From: Streptomyces griseocarneus | GTDB taxonomy: Bacteria; Actinomycetota; Actinomycetes; Streptomycetales; Streptomycetaceae | Length of the DNA stretch: 64,000 nt | Direction: 5' to 3' | NCBI GenBank assembly: GCA_003674045.1 | Contig: PENC01000021.1 | Span: forward strand, 62,001-126,000 | Shown here: piece by piece, positions 55,767 to 63,624 of the stretch | How positions within the stretch are numbered: the stretch's first letter is position 1 | Layout: the number at the start of each line of letters is the position of its first letter | Made by a program: the position numbers and the translations under genes | The notes under the pieces: model-generated | Database searches by the model: none | The model's input: only the letters and a program-made list of their open reading frames with translations | Told to the model about the DNA's origin: nothing

Positions 55767-58369
55767 GCCAGGGCTCCGTCCGTCACCGCGGCGAACTCCG
55801 CGAACTCGTCGTCCTCGTCCTGGCCTTGACCGGGGGTGGTGTAGATCGCGTCCTTTGCGGCTTCGTCCTCAGGGACCAGCACCTTCATTCCCGCGATGCG
55901 CTTGCGCAGGTCGCGGTAGAGGCACTCGCCGGCTCGCAGGAAGCGCTCGGTCTCGCTGACGTTGAGCGGGCTGAGGTTCTCGGTGATGACCTTGAGCATT
56001 TCGCTGTCGGCGGGGTCGAGGTCCAGGAACTCCAGGCAGCGGGCGGCGAGTGCCTTGCCGCGGTGGCGGAAGACGAAGATGTGGCTGAGCAGCGCCCGGA
56101 TCTTGTCGCCGATCTCGGACTTGGGCCCGATGTCGTACGGGTCGTGGCTGCCGGCGAAGGCCCCGGCGTTGTGCTTGCGGCCGTCGGCGATCAGCTCGAG
56201 CAGGAGGCTGGTGCCCTCCGCGGACGAGGTGAGCCACCAGCACTCGTCGAGGAAGACGCCGGTGAACTCGTTCGGGTCGGCGAAGGCGATCTCCCTGCAC
56301 AGCGCGGTCATCAGGTACATCAGGCGCCAGCCGAAGCGCTTTTCGACCTCGAGCGAGGGCAGGCGGTGCTCGGCGAGCTCCTCCTTGGTGGGCAGGCCCA
56401 GGCGGTCGACGGCGAAGACGATGCTGTCGGCGTCCGTGATCCGCACGACCGGCAGGGTGGGGTCGAAGATGACACGGCCGAGGTCCTTCTTCGCCAGCGA
56501 GCGCAGCTTGCGGACGAGTTCGGAAGCGGCGGCCCGCACCGCGACGTCGTTCGGCTCCTCGGGGTCGGGGGTGCGGGCCCGGTCGGCGAGGGTGTTGATC
56601 AACGCGGTCATGCTGGGCTGTGGCCCCAGACGCGTCGCCTCGATGCCCTCGGCCAGAGTGATGCCTTCGACACTCATAGCACCGATGCCAAGCAGCGGGG
56701 TCAGGAAGCTCTCGGTGTACCGGGCGGCGCGCGGGCCGCGGAAGACGCGCAGGGGGTCCAGGGAAACGCCGGCGTTCTCGTCGACGTTGATGATCTGCGT
56801 GGTGCCCGGGCACGCGCTGGCGAAGCGCGACCATTCCTGCTGCGGGGTCCGGTCGATGACCAGGGCGCGGCCGCGGGAGTTCCTGTGGCCGGCCCGGTGG
56901 CCCGCGATGAGGATGGAGTACATCGCGCATTTCATCGCCACCGACTTGCCGGAACCGAGTTCGCCGACGAACGCCGCGGACGCGGAGGCGTTGACGCGGG
57001 GGCCGTGGGAGAAGTCCAGCAGCACCGGCCGCACGCCGCCGCCGTTGAGCTGCAGGCCGAACAAGCTGCCGGAGTCGTCGCCGAGGCCGGCCCCGCAAAA
57101 CGGCATGCTCATCGCGAAGTCCCTCGCGAGGAGGTACTGGGTGTAGTCGAGCATCGGCCGGGGCGTCTTGGTGCCCGGGAGCATGCCGTGGAAGAGCGCG
57201 ACCTGATCGCCGGTGGGCCGCACGAGGGTGTAGTCGTTGCCGCCGAAGTGGTTGGCCAGGGACCGGGCCCTCTCGTCCGCTTCCTCGGCGGTCGTGCCCC
57301 ACACGCAGGTGGCGACGGTCGCACGGATCTCGACCTCGGTCGCCGAGGCGGTCAGCCGGTCGCGGTACTCATCCAGGGCGAACGATGCCTTGTCGAGCGA
57401 GGCCGGCACGCCGGAGGTCTCGCCGTCGTACTCGCCGCGCTGGTGGGCGAGCTCGCGCTGCTGGCGCCTGCTCTTCGGCTCCGCCTTCGCGCCGGACTCC
57501 ACATGCAGCCGCACGGCCCAGTCCACGGGGAAGCTGAAGTCGTCGAGCGCCGCGAGGTACTCGCTGCCCGGGAAGCGGAAGGCCTCCGGCATCTCCGAGA
57601 GCACGCAGAACGCCTGGTAGGAGTCGCCGTGCTCGGAGGTGGCGCGCAGGTAGCGGCGCTTGAAGGGATTGGTCGGGCCCTTCGAAGCCCGGTTGCCGCG
57701 CCCGCCCTCGTCCAGGATGACCTGGGTGTGGGCGGTGACCGTGTGGCCGCGGCCGCGCAGGGCCCGCGGCGCGCCGTCCTCCGGCAGCAGCGGCTCGCTC
57801 AGACCGCGCCGGGCACTGTGCCCGTAGATCCACAGGATCTCCGCCTCGGTGGCCGGCCTCATCTTGATGCCGGAGGGCCAGCCCGCGGCCAGGCGGGCGG
57901 CCTGCTCCAGGCGCCGGCGCTCTTCCTCAACGGATATGGGGCCGACCGGCAGGCCGAGGGTGCCCATCACTTCGGCCTGCAGGGAGGAGATGACGGCCCG
58001 GGTGCTCTGCTTGAGGTCGAGGTGGGCAAGGGGGACGGCGAGGAAGTCGACACGGCCGGTCAGCTCCAGGTCCTGGAGCTGGTCGAGGACCTTCAGCGAC
58101 AGGTCGACGTACTCGGGGGACTGGTCGAGGTCGACGCCGGCGGTCATGCGGGTGACGACCGACGCGGCATCCACGCTCGGGCACAGGCTGAGCAGGAGCG
58201 CCTCGCCGCGCAGGGACTTGAAGAGCGACTCCAGGGCGTCCAGGCGCTCGCGCTTGGTCGACCTGCTGGCGTGCGTGTAGTTCTCGGTGTCGACGCGCCA
58301 CACCGCCCACACGCTGGCGGCGGTGGTCCAGATGAGGTGGCCGCTGATGTGCCGGACAGGGAGACGCAT
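55763..58369 (-). CDS. VirB4-like conjugation ATPase
   Basis: 868 residues. Walker A FVGELGSGKSVAMK near residue 470, Walker B TGVFLDECWWLTSS near residue 706, and the C-terminal FAGSHDPYDIG ... LLSHIFVFRHRGKA are VirB4/TraC features. The N-terminal 400 residues form the usual less conserved domain. The enzyme powers pilus-free channel assembly and substrate passage in Gram-positive systems. ATG at 58369. Confidence 0.92.
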   Translation of the reverse strand: MRLPVRHISGHLIWTTAASVWAVWRVDTENYTHASRSTKRERLDALESLFKSLRGEALLLSLCPSVDAASVVTRMTAGVDLDQSPEYVDLSLKVLDQLQDLELTGRVDFLAVPLAHLDLKQSTRAVISSLQAEVMGTLGLPVGPISVEEERRRLEQAARLAAGWPSGIKMRPATEAEILWIYGHSARRGLSEPLLPEDGAPRALRGRGHTVTAHTQVILDEGGRGNRASKGPTNPFKRRYLRATSEHGDSYQAFCVLSEMPEAFRFPGSEYLAALDDFSFPVDWAVRLHVESGAKAEPKSRRQQRELAHQRGEYDGETSGVPASLDKASFALDEYRDRLTASATEVEIRATVATCVWGTTAEEADERARSLANHFGGNDYTLVRPTGDQVALFHGMLPGTKTPRPMLDYTQYLLARDFAMSMPFCGAGLGDDSGSLFGLQLNGGGVRPVLLDFSHGPRVNASASAAFVGELGSGKSVAMKCAMYSILIAGHRAGHRNSRGRALVIDRTPQQEWSRFASACPGTTQIINVDENAGVSLDPLRVFRGPRAARYTESFLTPLLGIGAMSVEGITLAEGIEATRLGPQPSMTALINTLADRARTPDPEEPNDVAVRAAASELVRKLRSLAKKDLGRVIFDPTLPVVRITDADSIVFAVDRLGLPTKEELAEHRLPSLEVEKRFGWRLMYLMTALCREIAFADPNEFTGVFLDECWWLTSSAEGTSLLLELIADGRKHNAGAFAGSHDPYDIGPKSEIGDKIRALLSHIFVFRHRGKALAARCLEFLDLDPADSEMLKVITENLSPLNVSETERFLRAGECLYRDLRKRIAGMKVLVPEDEAAKDAIYTTPGQGQDEDDEFAEFAAVTDGALA

Positions 58370-58413
58370 GGCGGATCTGCTTTCTGTGCTGGGGTGGTGA
58401 CGAGCCGTCTGCT

Positions 58414-58980
58414 CTAGTGCTCGTCGAGTTGTGCGAGGAGGGCCTGCAGGCCGGTTTTGGGCTGCGGACGCTCTTGCGTCGCAGCCGCCGCCGGGGCGGC
58501 GGGCGGCACTCGCTTCGGCGCGGGCGCGGCCTTCGGCACGAGGGCCGGAGCCGGAGCTGCCGCCGGAGCGGGCCGCTCGGCGGACCGGACGCGCACTGTG
58601 CAGGTCGCGGACGCCAGCCGGGGGCGGGTGACCCGCTGCGGCCGGCCGGCCAGGCGGCCCTGGGCCGGGGTGGAGGAGTAGATGAACAGGCTCCGAACCG
58701 CCCGGGCCGGGTCACGGCCGTCGAGGCGTGCGTACCGCAGCACCCAGGCCAGCCCCCACGGCACCACGACCATCAGCACGAAGTTCAGGCCGCCGAAGCG
58801 GGCCCACAGGTCCCTCGTCATCACGAGAAGCCCGAAGGCGATCACCATCGTCATGACCTGGGTGATCGTGTACGGCCCTCCCGGGAGCCGCCCGGCTCCC
58901 GGGAGCTTGCCGATGACCAGGGGGTGCCGACGGGCTCGCGTGTACGAGTGCCCGATCAGCTCCTCCTCGGAGGCACTCAC
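58414..58980 (-). CDS. PrgI/TcpE-like small membrane protein
   Basis: 188 residues. Two adjacent membrane helices (TITQVMTMVIAFGLLVMTRDLW and FVLMVVVPWGLAWVL) after a short head HSYTRARRHPLVIG, then GRDPARAVRSLFIYSS: the TcpE/PrgI layout, equivalent to VirB3. The C-terminal 75 residues are an Ala/Pro-rich tail. GTG at 58980 overlaps the previous stop (GTGA). It lies directly before the VirB4-like gene, its normal partner. Confidence 0.82.
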   Translation of the reverse strand: MSASEEELIGHSYTRARRHPLVIGKLPGAGRLPGGPYTITQVMTMVIAFGLLVMTRDLWARFGGLNFVLMVVVPWGLAWVLRYARLDGRDPARAVRSLFIYSSTPAQGRLAGRPQRVTRPRLASATCTVRVRSAERPAPAAAPAPALVPKAAPAPKRVPPAAPAAAATQERPQPKTGLQALLAQLDEH

Positions 58981-59309
58981 GACAGCCGCCCGCCCTCACC
59001 GGTGGCCGGACCTGCAGCGGCGACGCGGACGACGGAGACGGAGGTGGCCTTGTCGTCGATCTCGGAGCCGACCTTGTCCTTCATGACCGACAGGTTGACG
59101 ATGCCCCACAGCACCAGGGCGGCCAGAACGAAGGCCACGAGGGTGCCCACGAAGGAACGGGTCTTCCACCAAGCCATGAGCACGGCGCAGATCGCCATGA
59201 GGCCGGCCACCGTGATGACAAGCCCGCGGACCTGGCCCGTCTTGGTGTTGGCCCAGTCGAGGATGTCGCCGGCGAGGACGACGTGGTCGGGGTTGGACAG
59301 CGTGTGCAT
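58977..59309 (-). CDS. small two-helix membrane protein (VirB2/TcpD-like position)
   Basis: 110 residues, two membrane helices (LVITVAGLMAICAVLMAWW and FVGTLVAFVLAALVLWGIV) after an amphipathic head. Size, topology and place before PrgI/VirB4 suit a VirB2-type subunit. The stop overlaps the PrgI-like start. ATG at 59309. Confidence 0.7.
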   Translation of the reverse strand: MHTLSNPDHVVLAGDILDWANTKTGQVRGLVITVAGLMAICAVLMAWWKTRSFVGTLVAFVLAALVLWGIVNLSVMKDKVGSEIDDKATSVSVVRVAAAGPATGEGGRLS

Positions 59310-59327
59310 GAACGGTTCCTCTTTCTT

Positions 59328-60479
59328 TTAGGAGCTCGACGGCGTGGGCGTTGCCGCCACGGCGTCGGGGGTCGGGGTCCGGCTCGGCGCCGGGGTGGAG
59401 CGCGGCGCCGCGGAGGGCGCGCTGCTCGCGCGGATGGCCGGTGCGTCGTCGACGGACGCGACCTCCCAGCGGCCGGCGCGGGACTTGAGCGTGAGCGCGT
59501 AGCTCAGCGAGACGGGGCTCCCGGCCTGGTCCCGGGCCTCGACCTGGACCAGCTGGTGGAGCACCGTTCCGTCGGCGGGCACCTTGTCCTGCCCGGAACG
59601 GGCGGCGTCGTCCTGGACACCGGTGACCTTCACCGCCGCGTACGGGGCCGGGCTGATGGACTGCAGGCGCGCACCGGGGGAGGTGTAGCGGTCGAGCTCG
59701 GACGTGCCGGTGAGATACGCCGTCAGGAACCCTCGCGCCGTCTCGACCGCCGGATCCGTGCTGCTCGCCCCCCGGTCGGACTCGTAGGCCAGGGCCCCGG
59801 GCTTGAGCGCGGCGGGGGCACTCACTTGAGCCGGCAGGGACGTCGCGGTGTAGCCCGCCGCGGCGTCGGCCGCCGTCTCGGTGCCTCCGGCGCCGACCGG
59901 GCCCTTGGCCTGGATGCCGACGCGGAAGTACTGCATGCCCAGCCGCTTCGGCTTGCCCTTGTCGTCCGGGCTGGTGACGTCGGCGGCCACAGTGATCGAC
60001 CAGTAGCCGGGCTGGACCTCCCGGGAGGCGATCACGGTCGACTGCGACACCGTCCGGGTGCCGGGCTTCACCGACAGCGCGAAGGGCCCGGAGTAGTACG
60101 GCGCCAGGTCACGCTCGGTGCCCTGACCGGCCTGCAGGTACGCGGAGACGAACAGCTCGGCGAAGCCGGCCGGACCGACCGGCGAGGCCGGAGCCGGCGC
60201 TGCGACCGTCTTGGCCACACCCCGGGCGGGCCCCGAGGAGCCGAGAAACGCCATCACACCCAGGACCGGCCCGGAGGCAACGAGCGCCCAGACACCGACC
60301 CGGACCAGGCGGGTGATACCGGACAGGTGAGCGGTGCTCGTCTTCCAGCCGGTCTCATCCGGCTCGGCCGGCGCCGCCTCCGCCTGCGCGTCCTGCGCCT
60401 GCTCGACGCCCTCGTCCCAGGTCTCCGCCTCGGCGAGCTGCTTCTTGCCGGCCTTTCGCTGACGGCGCGCCCGCTTCAC
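59328..60479 (-). CDS. TcpC/VirB8-like conjugal transfer protein
   Basis: 383 residues. A basic head (KRARRQRKAGKKQLAEAE), a membrane helix near residue 65 (VGVWALVASGPVLGVMAFL), and two tandem NTF2/cystatin-like domains, each starting with a helix of the type FAELFVSAYLQ (residue ~107) and ARGFLTAYLTG (~245) and ending in a strand such as GRWEVASVDDAP. This double domain is the TcpC/ConC architecture of Gram-positive conjugation. GTG at 60479 overlaps the previous stop (GTGA). Confidence 0.84.
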   Translation of the reverse strand: MKRARRQRKAGKKQLAEAETWDEGVEQAQDAQAEAAPAEPDETGWKTSTAHLSGITRLVRVGVWALVASGPVLGVMAFLGSSGPARGVAKTVAAPAPASPVGPAGFAELFVSAYLQAGQGTERDLAPYYSGPFALSVKPGTRTVSQSTVIASREVQPGYWSITVAADVTSPDDKGKPKRLGMQYFRVGIQAKGPVGAGGTETAADAAAGYTATSLPAQVSAPAALKPGALAYESDRGASSTDPAVETARGFLTAYLTGTSELDRYTSPGARLQSISPAPYAAVKVTGVQDDAARSGQDKVPADGTVLHQLVQVEARDQAGSPVSLSYALTLKSRAGRWEVASVDDAPAIRASSAPSAAPRSTPAPSRTPTPDAVAATPTPSSS

Positions 60480-60751
60480 GAGGCCCTCCGCATGGCCTGG
60501 GCGGTCAGGACGGTCGAGATGCGCTCTTTGAGCTGGTCGGGCGTCCGGGCGACCAGGACGTCCCACGAAGCCAGAGCGGGCTCCGACTGCGTATCGAGGA
60601 AGGCACGCATCTTCGCGTGCAGCTCCCGGTCCATCGGCCGGCTCACCAAAGCGGCGGCGAGCTGTGTCAGCTGGCGCGATGCGCGCGCCACACGGGCCTC
60701 GTCGGCGTCGAGGAGCTGTCGGCCGGCGTCGGCGGAAGACATCGTGGTCAC
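60476..60751 (-). CDS. small helical protein, first gene of mating-channel operon
   Basis: 91 residues. GTG at 60751 with GGAGA six bases upstream; an in-frame ATG lies at 60742. All-helical (QLLDADEARVARASRQLTQLAAALV; TPDQLKERISTVLTAQAM), no membrane segment. Coupled to the TcpC-like gene. Perhaps a cytosolic partner or regulator; no family recognised. Confidence 0.7.
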   Translation of the reverse strand: MTTMSSADAGRQLLDADEARVARASRQLTQLAAALVSRPMDRELHAKMRAFLDTQSEPALASWDVLVARTPDQLKERISTVLTAQAMRRAS

Positions 60752-60825
60752 GTCGGTTCTCCCGGAGTCGAGATGGGTGGAGGCGGTTCTCAGTGGGGCG
60801 GCGCCGCTCTGGCGGGGCTCTCGGT

Positions 60826-60859
60826 TGCTACAGGTGTCGCAGCGGCGCGCGGTGTGACA
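60826..60859 (-). promoter_or_regulatory. motif B control sequence, copy 3 (mating-channel operon)
   Basis: Minus strand: GAACTGTCACACCG (TGTCACACCG at 60859-60850), 12 bases, ACACCTGTAGCA (60837-60826). Leader of about 75 bases to the first gene. Confidence 0.85.
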
Positions 60860-60932
60860 GTTCGGGCGAGGTTTTTTCGGGAATCTCTGCGGCGGCAGAT
60901 CCCGGACCGGGGCGGGCGGCAGCCGCAGGGCT

Positions 60933-61883
60933 TCAGGCAGCGGCGTGGTACTGGGCGAGGTCGACCTTCTGGCGCAGCGCCCGGACGGCACGGCTGGCGT
61001 GCTGCCGCAGCAGAGCGCCTTCCTCGCCCATGGCGCGCGTGGTGAGGTGCTGCTGGTCAGGACGGACCGAGCCGGCCAGGTAGTAGCGGGCGATGCGCTG
61101 CGCCTCGATGTCCTTGATCGCCTCGATCTCCACTGCCCACAGCAGGAGGTCGAGGATTTCCGCGCGCGCCTCGTGACGGGTCAACACCGGTTCGTCGGCG
61201 TCGATGAGCTCCAGTTCGGCCGCGCGCATCAGCAGATCGGCGAGCTCGACCCTGTCGTGAGAAATGTCCGGGACCTCACTCGAGACGATGTGGGTGTACC
61301 GGGTGTGGCGCTCGGCCGCCGCGAGCGGCACGACACCAGCAGCGAACACCTCGATCTCGTCCATCTGGTCGTCGTGGTCGGCGAGCATGCGCCGGGCCAT
61401 TTGCAGCGTGTCGAGCGCGAGGTTGTTGTAGATGCGCTCCGGCCGCCGGTCGAGCCGGTAGGTACGGACGACCTCGAAGGCGGCGCTGAAGACGGCCGCG
61501 CACACGTCATCCCACGTCAGTCCTGTCCGCCGCTGGGTCTTGGCTATCAGGACCGCCTTGGGCAGCAGGATCCGCACTGCGATGCGCCACGCGAGGTGTC
61601 CGTCGAAGCCGTTGCCGCCGGCCCGCTGGACCAGCAGGCGCATCACGCGGTCGTGGCTGTCGAGGTCTCCTCGGCGGTGGAAGCCGAGGATCTTGCTGAC
61701 GACGTCCTGGGGGCTGGCAGCGCCGGCGAGCTCGGGGTGCTGTCCCGCCCACACAGAGACGTGGTCGGCGGCGCGCAGGTCGCGGCACAGCACGTCCCAG
61801 TCGCGGTTCATCAGGGAGATCGTGTTGTAGCGGGTCACGGACTCGGAGAAGTCGAGCGCCGGGGTGAGCTGAGTGGTGGCCAC
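60933..61883 (-). CDS. sigma-factor-like protein
   Basis: 316 residues, GTG at 61883 with AAGGA eleven bases upstream. The layout HDRVMRLLVQRAGGNGFDGHLAWRIAVRILLPKAVLIAK, then TGLTWDDVCAAVFSAAFEVVRTYRLDRRPERIYNNLALDTLQMARR recalls sigma-70 region 2 as seen in a Streptomyces family of degenerate sigma-like proteins. The last 90 residues include an ARAEILDLLLWAVEIEAIKDIEAQRIARYYLAG helix-turn-helix-like part (region 4 position). It lies just upstream of motif B3 and could be its reader. Family assignment is moderate. Confidence 0.55.
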   Translation of the reverse strand: MATTQLTPALDFSESVTRYNTISLMNRDWDVLCRDLRAADHVSVWAGQHPELAGAASPQDVVSKILGFHRRGDLDSHDRVMRLLVQRAGGNGFDGHLAWRIAVRILLPKAVLIAKTQRRTGLTWDDVCAAVFSAAFEVVRTYRLDRRPERIYNNLALDTLQMARRMLADHDDQMDEIEVFAAGVVPLAAAERHTRYTHIVSSEVPDISHDRVELADLLMRAAELELIDADEPVLTRHEARAEILDLLLWAVEIEAIKDIEAQRIARYYLAGSVRPDQQHLTTRAMGEEGALLRQHASRAVRALRQKVDLAQYHAAA

Positions 61884-62125
61884 GTCCGTGTCCGTCCTTT
61901 CGCCATCTGGTGTCGATGGCGCTCACACTCCCGAGGCCCCCCTTGGCCGCGGTCTGACGGCGATGCCGACGAGGCGCGGTCCAGGGGAAACCGGCCCCTG
62001 TCGTCCGTCGGACCGGCTGGACCAGGGGCGTGCGGTCAAGGGGTGAGTCGTGGCGGTCAAGGGGCGCGAACCCGTTCGATGCTGAGTGCAGTGCACCCGC
62101 ATCGAGGTCGACGTCGTTCACTCCC

Positions 62126-62221
62126 GATGCCCCGATGCCCCGATGCCCCGATGCCCCGATGCCCCGATGCCCCGATGCCCCGATGCCCCGATGCCCCGAT
62201 GCCCCGATGCCCCGATGCCCC
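62126..62221 (+). repeat. 12 x 8-bp tandem repeat (GATGCCCC)
   Basis: Twelve uninterrupted perfect copies of GATGCCCC. The array runs directly into the first CGATGCnnnGCATCG palindrome at 62221, and each unit contains the CGATGC half-site of that palindrome. Confidence 0.95.
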
Positions 62222-62538
62222 GATGCGGTGCATCGGCATCCGCGCCGTACTGGGCAGCACGGGCACCCGCATCGGGTGTGCAGGGGAGGGGGCCGACATC
62301 CATCCGTCCCGGTGCCGATCACGCGTCGCGACGGATGTACCCCCTGCCCGGCCCCGCGCCCCGCGGTGCTCTCCAGTACCTTCCAGTACCCCTCCCGGTG
62401 CACTGTCGAGCCGAGCCCCGTCCAAGGACGGCCGTGAGAAAGGGGAGGTATCCGGCGGCAACCGGGTCAGACGACGGCTCTCGTCGGTCCACCACCGACG
62501 TCGGGCTGCAGAGTCCCCTCCGCTCTTCGTCGCGAGGG

Positions 62539-62578
62539 CTGTTTCCCCTGGACCAGGGGGCTGGTCCAGGGGAAACAG
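62539..62578. repeat. 40-bp palindrome, copy 1
   Basis: Arms CTGTTTCCCCTGGACCA and TGGTCCAGGGGAAACAG (17 bases each, perfect) around GGGGGC. Contains two of the decamers. Identical to the copy at 63263. Confidence 0.92.
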
Positions 62579-63262
62579 CCTCGGCTGCGGCCCTGGTCAA
62601 GGGGGTGGCCCGAGCCTGGTCAAGGGGCGGAATCAGGGTCGGCGTCACGATCGAGACGAGTGGTCAAGGGGTGCCGGAGGACGAGGTTCACTGCCGTCAG
62701 CATCTGGGCGCCAGCAGCCCTGTGAGCAGCCAGGCGGGAGCCTCCCGGCCTGGACGGACGCGCCCGGGTGAGCCGTCGAGACGATGCGGTGCACTTTCGC
62801 AGTCCACTACCCCGGAGACCCTGGGGCACGGGACTCGGTGCGGGTGCACTGCACCGGCGATGCGATGCACCCGCACCGAGTGCCGGGTGACTGGCAGTGC
62901 GCGCATTCGATGCCGTGCATCGCGTTGGCCCCTTCCCCCGGGGTGCACCGGATGCGCGGCATCGGGTGCACCCGGGCGATGCCGCGCATCGGGGTGCTGG
63001 GCGAGCGCACGATGCACAGCATCGTGAAGGGCGTGCCGTGGGGCCACGCCGGCACTGAGACGGCATCCCCCGCCAGCCGGTCACCGCGGGCCCCCGGTGC
63101 CGCCCCCTCGCTGGACCGGGTGCACCGGGCCCGTCCCGCGCGCATGTGACTGCCGAGGCGCGGACCCTTGGCCCGGAGTGCCTCTGTCCGTGTGGTCCAC
63201 ACCGGACTGCTGGCCGCCGTCCGGCCGAGGCGGTCGACCTCCGCAGGGGAAGGACCAGACAT

Positions 63263-63302
63263 CTGTTTCCCCTGGACCAGGGGGCTGGTCCAGGGGAAAC
63301 AG
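63263..63302. repeat. 40-bp palindrome, copy 2
   Basis: Base-for-base identical to 62539-62578, arms and centre included. Confidence 0.92.
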
Positions 63303-63624
63303 CCCGGGTCGCCCACCTTGGTCAAGGGGGGAACGTGACCCGTCGGGCCGAGGGCACCGGGATCGTCGATCGCCCGCCTGGACCACCTCGGCAGTGCCCC
63401 GGGCCCATGCCCGCCGTGTGCACCCGGCGCGGTGCACCGGATGCACACGGTGCATCGGCGGGGCGGCTTCACCAGGGCGTCGACTGGTCGACCGGGCTCA
63501 GTGCATGGTCCGCCCGGTGGCGGCGATGCTGCGCATCGTCAGTGGGCAGGCTGGTGTACCCGGAGCATCGGGAGCGGGCATCGTCGACGGCGGCGGATGC
63601 TCGGCCGGTCGGTCGGGAATCGGA

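Larger units (their letters stand above)
61978..63329 (+). repeat. twelve GG[T/A]C[A/C]AGGGG decamers (iteron-like)
   Basis: All on the plus strand. GGTCCAGGGG: 61978, 62563, 63287. GGACCAGGGG: 62019, 62550, 63274. GGTCAAGGGG: 62034, 62055, 62595, 62618, 62662, 63320. Positions are first bases. Four cluster at 61978-62064, five at 62550-62671, three at 63274-63329. Confidence 0.8.
62221..63538. repeat. five 15-bp palindromes CGATGCnnnGCATCG
   Basis: Perfect copies at 62221-62235, 62908-62922, 62977-62991, 63010-63024 and 63524-63538, with centres GGT, CGT, CGC, ACA and TGC. A sixth at 62950-62964 has one mismatch (GGATGC). Arms are constant while centres vary, as expected for a protein-binding site. 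Confidence 0.85.
61884..63624. other. non-coding repeat-rich region, candidate origin or centromere
   Basis: 1.74 kb without a convincing gene. Frames on both strands have repetitive or arginine/proline composition and change with the repeats. It holds twelve decamers GG[T/A]C[A/C]AGGGG, two identical 40-bp palindromes, a 12-unit 8-bp tandem array and five CGATGCnnnGCATCG palindromes (see separate entries). Such density of several repeat classes is typical of plasmid replication or partition loci. Confidence 0.65.

Noticed and set aside
55751..58417. 888-residue plus-strand frame opposite the VirB4-like gene
   Set aside because: Antisense shadow of an unambiguous ATPase gene.
62126..62235. 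CRISPR array
   Set aside because: The units are 8 bp and contiguous, without spacers; no cas gene is present.
62085..63100. Several frames encoding repeated RCPDAPMP or HRGIGASG-like peptides
   Set aside because: These are translations of the 8-bp tandem array in different frames; no ribosome site and no natural sequence on either side.
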